Assembly (NCBI RefSeq): GCF_003323715.1
Contig: NZ_QOIN01000028.1
Coordinates: 310,001-374,000, forward strand
Direction: 5' to 3'
Origin: Streptomyces diacarni
Lineage (GTDB): Bacteria > Actinomycetota > Actinomycetes > Streptomycetales > Streptomycetaceae
DNA length: 64,000 nt
Both the position numbers and the translations under genes were made by a program. The notes under the pieces are model-generated. The model was given only the letters and a program-made list of their open reading frames with translations. It was not told the DNA's origin and ran no database searches. Below are positions 60,819-64,000 of this stretch, one piece after another; within the stretch, counting starts at the first letter, position 1; every line of letters begins with the position of its first letter.

Positions 60819-61544
60819 ATGACCTCGACCTTCCCGGACATCTCGATCAGCACGGACCGGCTCGTGCTGCGCCCGTTCGAGGAAGCGGACGTCCCCGCGC
60901 TCACCGCCATGATGGCCGACGACCAGATCACCGCCTGGATGACGTCGCCCTTCCCCTACACCGAGACCGAGGCCCGCGACTTCGTCACCCGCCGCGCCCC
61001 CGCGCTGCGCACCGGCGGAGAGGGCATCGTCTTCGCCGTCACCGAACTCCTCACCCAGCGGCTCGTCGGCTCCGTCGAGCTGCGCGGCACCGACTGGCGG
61101 GTGCGCTCAGCCGAAGCCGTCTACGCCACCGCCTCCTGGGCCCGCGGCGAGGGCTACGCCTCCGAGTCGCTGCTGGCGCTCGCCCAGTGGCTCTTCCAGG
61201 ACCAGAAGTTCGAGCGCGTCGAAATGCGCACCGCCGCCGACAACACCGCGGCGCAGCAGGTCGCCCAGAAACTCGGCTGCATCAGCGAAGGTGTGCTGCG
61301 CAACGCCTGGATAGCGCGCACCCGCACCGAGAACTGGGGCATTCCGCCGCACGAGGGGCAGCGGGACCGCCCGGTGCCCCACGATCTGCCGGAGACCCAG
61401 GGAGGGTGGGAGGACCCCGCGACGGACCGCCCCGACCCCCAGCAGGGAGGCTGGGCGGAGCTCCGCACCGACCTGATCGTCTGGAGCCTGCTGCCCGAGG
61501 ACCTCGACGGCACCTTCGAGCAGCTGGAGCAGCACGCCTGGTGA
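60819..61544 (+). CDS. RimJ/RimL-type GNAT acetyltransferase
   Basis: 241 residues. The N-terminus TDRLVLRPFEEADVPALTAMMAD is typical of the RimJ/RimL group; the acetyl-CoA region is ASWARGEGYASESLLALAQWLFQDQ and the end RVEMRTAADNTAAQQVAQKLG. A 45-residue insertion (about 185-222, two GGW-containing segments, Pro/Asp-rich) precedes the last strand, which is longer than usual. ATG 60819 with TAGGAG. Protein N-terminal or small-molecule acetylation; substrate unknown. Confidence 0.87.
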   Translation: MTSTFPDISISTDRLVLRPFEEADVPALTAMMADDQITAWMTSPFPYTETEARDFVTRRAPALRTGGEGIVFAVTELLTQRLVGSVELRGTDWRVRSAEAVYATASWARGEGYASESLLALAQWLFQDQKFERVEMRTAADNTAAQQVAQKLGCISEGVLRNAWIARTRTENWGIPPHEGQRDRPVPHDLPETQGGWEDPATDRPDPQQGGWAELRTDLIVWSLLPEDLDGTFEQLEQHAW

Positions 61545-61648
61545 AGGGCCGCCTCGCAGGCTCGTCGGCCGGCGCGGGAGCGCCCCCGCAGCGGCCGCGC
61601 CCGGCGACGGGCCGGGCCCCGCGGACGCGCGAAACCGCGCCTTCCGCG

Positions 61649-61664
61649 TGAGGGGGTACCCTCA
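61649..61664 (+). promoter_or_regulatory. Small hairpin upstream of cobL
   Basis: TGAGGG-GGTA-CCCTCA, a perfect six-base-pair stem 48 bp before the cobL start. The surrounding 168-bp gap shows no cobalamin riboswitch features that I recognise. Confidence 0.3.
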
Positions 61665-61712
61665 GTGGGCCCCGACCTGCGATGAGCACGAACCAGCCAG
61701 GAGACCCCCAGC

Positions 61713-62948
61713 ATGGCCGACCGCGTCACGGTGATCGGGTGGGACGGCTCGCCGCTGACCGACGCCGCCCGCTCGGCCCTCGCCGCGGCCACCCTCGTCG
61801 CCGGTGCCGCGCACCACCTGGCACTGCCCGAGGTTCCGCCGCACGCCGAACGCATCCGCCTGGGCAGCGCCACCCTCGCCGCCCGGCGCATCGCCCGCCA
61901 CCGCGGCTCCGCCGTCGTCCTCGCCGACGGCGACCCCGGCTTCTTCGGCGTCGTACGGACCCTGCGCGCCCCCGAGCACGGCCTGGAGGTCGAGGTCGTG
62001 CCCGCCGTCTCCGCCATCGCCGCCGCGTTCGCGCGCGCCGGGATGCCCTGGGACGACGCACAACTCGTCGTCGCCAACAGCCGCACCCTGCGCCGCGCGG
62101 TCAACGTCTGCCGCGCCCACAAGAAGGTCGCCGTCCTCACCTCGCCGGGCGCCGGACCCGCCGAACTCGCCCTCCTGCTCGAAGGCGTCCACCGCACCTT
62201 CGTCATCTGCGAGGCGCTGGGCACCGAGCGCGAACAGATGACCGTGCTCACCTCGGACAAGGTCGCCGACCACACCTGGCGCGACCCGAACGTCGTCATC
62301 GTCGTCGGCGGCACCGGCGCGGGGGCCGAGACCGGCGCGCCCCAGGGCACCGCCTGGCTCGCCGGGCACGAGGTCGGTTACCCGCCGGACGTACGCGGCT
62401 GGGCGCTGCCGGTCGCCGAGTACGCCGGCGCGAGCAGCGGCACCCCGCCCAGGGCAGGGGAGTCGGTGCAGTTGCGCGCCGCCCAACTCGCCCGCCTCGG
62501 GCCGCGCGTCGGCGACCTGGTGTGGGACATTGGCGCGGGCAGCGGCGCCTTCGCGGTCGAGGCGGCACGCTTCGGGGCCGCCGTCATCGCCGTCGACAGC
62601 GACGCGGACGCCTGCGCCCACGGCTACGCCGCCGCGCGGCGCTTCGGCGTCCAACTGGAGACCGTGCACGGCCTGGCTCCGCACATCCTCCAGGACCTGC
62701 CCGAGCCCGACGTGGTGCGGGTCGGCGGCGGGGGAGCGGTCACCGTCACCGCGGTCGCCGACCGCCGCCCCACGCGCATCGTCACTCACGCCGCCACCAG
62801 AGACGAGGCGGAGGAGTTGGGAAGGGCGCTCACCGAACGCGGCTACGCCGTCGAGTGCGCCCTGCTCCAGTCCGTCGAACTGGAGACGGCGCACTGGGCG
62901 GAAACCGAACGGGCCGTTGTCTTTCTGCTGTCCGGTGTCCGTATCTGA
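61713..62948 (+). CDS. cobL: Precorrin-6Y C5,15-methyltransferase (decarboxylating), CbiE-CbiT fusion
   Basis: 411 residues. N-terminal CbiE domain (about 1-205: VTVIGWDGSPLTDAARSALAAATLVAGAAHHLAL, VVLADGDPGFFGVVRTL, VPAVSAIAAAFARAGMPWDDA) is a tetrapyrrole methylase. The C-terminal CbiT domain (about 245-411: GDLVWDIGAGSGAFAVEAARFGAAVIAVDSD) is a Rossmann methyltransferase. Together they add methyls at C5 and C15 and remove the acetate carboxylate in cobalamin synthesis. ATG with AGGAG upstream. The neighbouring cob genes probably continue beyond the window. Confidence 0.95.
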   Translation: MADRVTVIGWDGSPLTDAARSALAAATLVAGAAHHLALPEVPPHAERIRLGSATLAARRIARHRGSAVVLADGDPGFFGVVRTLRAPEHGLEVEVVPAVSAIAAAFARAGMPWDDAQLVVANSRTLRRAVNVCRAHKKVAVLTSPGAGPAELALLLEGVHRTFVICEALGTEREQMTVLTSDKVADHTWRDPNVVIVVGGTGAGAETGAPQGTAWLAGHEVGYPPDVRGWALPVAEYAGASSGTPPRAGESVQLRAAQLARLGPRVGDLVWDIGAGSGAFAVEAARFGAAVIAVDSDADACAHGYAAARRFGVQLETVHGLAPHILQDLPEPDVVRVGGGGAVTVTAVADRRPTRIVTHAATRDEAEELGRALTERGYAVECALLQSVELETAHWAETERAVVFLLSGVRI

Positions 62949-63188
62949 AACCCCTGTGACGCGTGCCGGACGAACCCCGACGAAGTGCGGTTTCTCTCCC
63001 ACCCGTGGCCGGAGCGGCGCTCGGCGACGGGTAGGCTGATGGACTGTTGTGCCACCGTTCGGGGTTGACGCTTCGTCCGTCCTTGTCCGAATGGTGTAGG
63101 CGAAAGGCACGTGCCGCACAGAGTGCGTGCTCGTTCTTCATCTACGGGGCGCGGCGGCCCGTCCGCCGGGTTGGAAGGAGCACCAGCG

Positions 63189-63209
63189 ATGCGCGAGGGG
63201 AACGCATGA
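63189..63209 (+). other. Six-codon minigene overlapping the next start
   Basis: ATG at 63189 with GGAAGGAG nine bases upstream encodes MREGNA and stops at TGA 63207-63209, overlapping the ATG (63206) of the Gln/Pro-rich protein. The better ribosome-binding site belongs to the minigene, suggesting coupled re-initiation. It may simply be chance. Confidence 0.35.
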
Positions 63210-64000
63210 CAGACACCGGTCAGATCCCGGGTGAGGGGCTGCCGGAGAACGCAGGCGGGCAGCAACCGGGCAGCCGGCCGGACGTCCCGGCGCCCGGCGC
63301 CTACCCCCTCACCGACCCGGCCGCCGCCGGGACACGGGACGGCGCCCATGCTCCCCACGGCCCCCACGCCACCCACGACGAAGAGGACCTTCTGCTGATG
63401 CCCTCCGCCCAGGGCGCATGGAGCGAGCAGCCGGCGCCGGCCGGCCCCGGAGCCCCGCAGGACAACGGCCACACCCCGCACTACGCCCAGGGCCAGGCAC
63501 AGCCGATGCCCCAGCCGCAGGCGGAGCAGCCCGGCCCGATGCCCCAACCCGACGCCTACGGGCAGACGTACGACCCGCACGGCCAGGCCGGCTCCTACAC
63601 GGCGCAGCAGCCGTTCACCGAAGGCCAGTTGCCCCAACAGGACGGGTACCCGCAGAACGGGTACCCGCAGGACCTCGCGTACGGCTCGAGCGACGCCTAC
63701 GCGGCGAACGGGTACGACGCCTACGCACAGCCTGGACACGTTCCGCCGGAAGCCGCCTACGAGGTGGCGTACGCCCAGCCGGACCAGGGCGCGGCCCCGC
63801 AGGCCGCCGACCCGCACGCTGCCCCGGTTTCCCACGACCCGCAGACGCAGGGACAGCCGCAGCCGCAGCCGCAGCCGCAGCCGCAGCCGCAGTCCGACGG
63901 GGCGGAGGGGCAACAGCCCTCCGGGGAGGGCTTCCCGGTGCCGCACTCGGAGAGTGCCGCCGCACCGCAGCCTGCTCAGCCCGAGGAGGGTGCCGCACCG
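63206..64000 (+). CDS. Gln/Pro/Ala-rich protein, N-terminal part (cut by window end)
   Basis: 265 codons are present and the frame is open to the last base. The protein starts MTDTGQIPGEGLPENAGG and is low complexity, rich in Gln, Pro, Ala, Gly and Tyr, with an acidic EEDLLLMPSAQGAW segment (about 60-73), DGYPQNGYPQ and repeated AYG/AQP units, and a QP hexanucleotide run. I recall similar N-termini in Streptomyces just after cobL, but not the function of the C-terminal domain, which lies outside. It is not assigned here. GAGGGG precedes the ATG. Confidence 0.75.
   Translation, partial: MTDTGQIPGEGLPENAGGQQPGSRPDVPAPGAYPLTDPAAAGTRDGAHAPHGPHATHDEEDLLLMPSAQGAWSEQPAPAGPGAPQDNGHTPHYAQGQAQPMPQPQAEQPGPMPQPDAYGQTYDPHGQAGSYTAQQPFTEGQLPQQDGYPQNGYPQDLAYGSSDAYAANGYDAYAQPGHVPPEAAYEVAYAQPDQGAAPQAADPHAAPVSHDPQTQGQPQPQPQPQPQPQSDGAEGQQPSGEGFPVPHSESAAAPQPAQPEEGAAP
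63854..63892 (+). repeat. Hexanucleotide repeat CAGCCG, six copies plus CAG
   Basis: Six perfect copies of CAGCCG (63854-63889) followed by CAG encode alternating Gln-Pro in the terminal low-complexity protein. Copy-number change stays in frame. Confidence 0.9.

Noticed and set aside
61545..61712. Cobalamin riboswitch before cobL
   Set aside because: No B12-box-like sequence; only a six-base-pair hairpin.

Overview
The window is very GC-rich actinobacterial chromosomal DNA with short GTGA/ATGA gene overlaps, GTG/TTG/ATC starts, GC-rich hairpin terminators and a widely dispersed Streptomyces-type intergenic repeat. The gene content and order (gamma-glutamyl ligase cluster, infC-rpmI-rplT, an rRNA/tRNA 2'-O-methyltransferase-like gene, pheST, argCJBDR, argGH, a methionine ABC transporter, cobL) match what I remember of the Streptomyces coelicolor core chromosome around SCO1553-SCO1615. 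The host is therefore very probably a Streptomyces or a close relative. No rRNA, tRNA, CRISPR, prophage or insertion sequence was seen.

Layout. 1-7 kb: an ethanolamine (or similar amine) utilisation cluster. A permease and a class I amidotransferase-like gamma-glutamyl hydrolase lie on the minus strand next to a GntR/FadR regulator. A glutamine-synthetase-like ligase, an aldehyde dehydrogenase and a short-chain dehydrogenase lie on the plus strand. Two matching 22-bp candidate operators lie in its two control regions. 7-16 kb: a secreted HAD phosphatase, a DUF2510 membrane protein, a PLP amino acid deaminase/aldolase-like enzyme, a proline-rich membrane protein coupled to a mycosin-like protease, an SseB-like protein, aquaporin and DUF1844. 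16-24 kb: translation genes infC (ATC start), rpmI, rplT, a SpoU methyltransferase, an orphan histidine kinase, pheS and pheT. 24-36 kb: an MFS transporter, hydroxyacyl-CoA dehydrogenase, DUF1918, a divergent EamA/MocR pair, a large Ser/Thr kinase with beta-propeller, an aldo/keto reductase behind a MerR-type promoter, and a methyltransferase. 36-47 kb: argCJBDR, four small unrelated genes, then argG and argH. 47-57 kb: an aldo/keto reductase, a secreted hydrolase, a TetR-MFS efflux pair, a DHFR-like reductase, an acyltransferase, a secreted glycerophosphodiesterase, a sigma-like factor, acetyltransferase, two small membrane proteins and a HAD phosphatase. 57-61 kb: a cysteine-containing leader peptide, metN and a fused metI-metQ gene. 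61-64 kb: an acetyltransferase, cobL and the start of a Gln/Pro-rich protein that runs off the window.

How the genes work together. The first cluster reads as import, gamma-glutamylation, oxidation of the alcohol to an aldehyde and then an acid, and release of glutamate. The arg genes form a nearly complete acetylated-ornithine-to-arginine route with its repressor, and argC and argG have promoters overlapped by ARG-box-like sequences. The met genes encode a methionine importer whose binding protein is covalently tethered to the permease. The most unusual items are the MetI-MetQ fusion with no lipobox cysteine, the paired operators of the ethanolamine cluster, a five-copy 18-19 nt repeat in the aldo/keto reductase 5' leader, a 20-nt-phased triple repeat at the tetR promoter, and several predicted leaderless messages.
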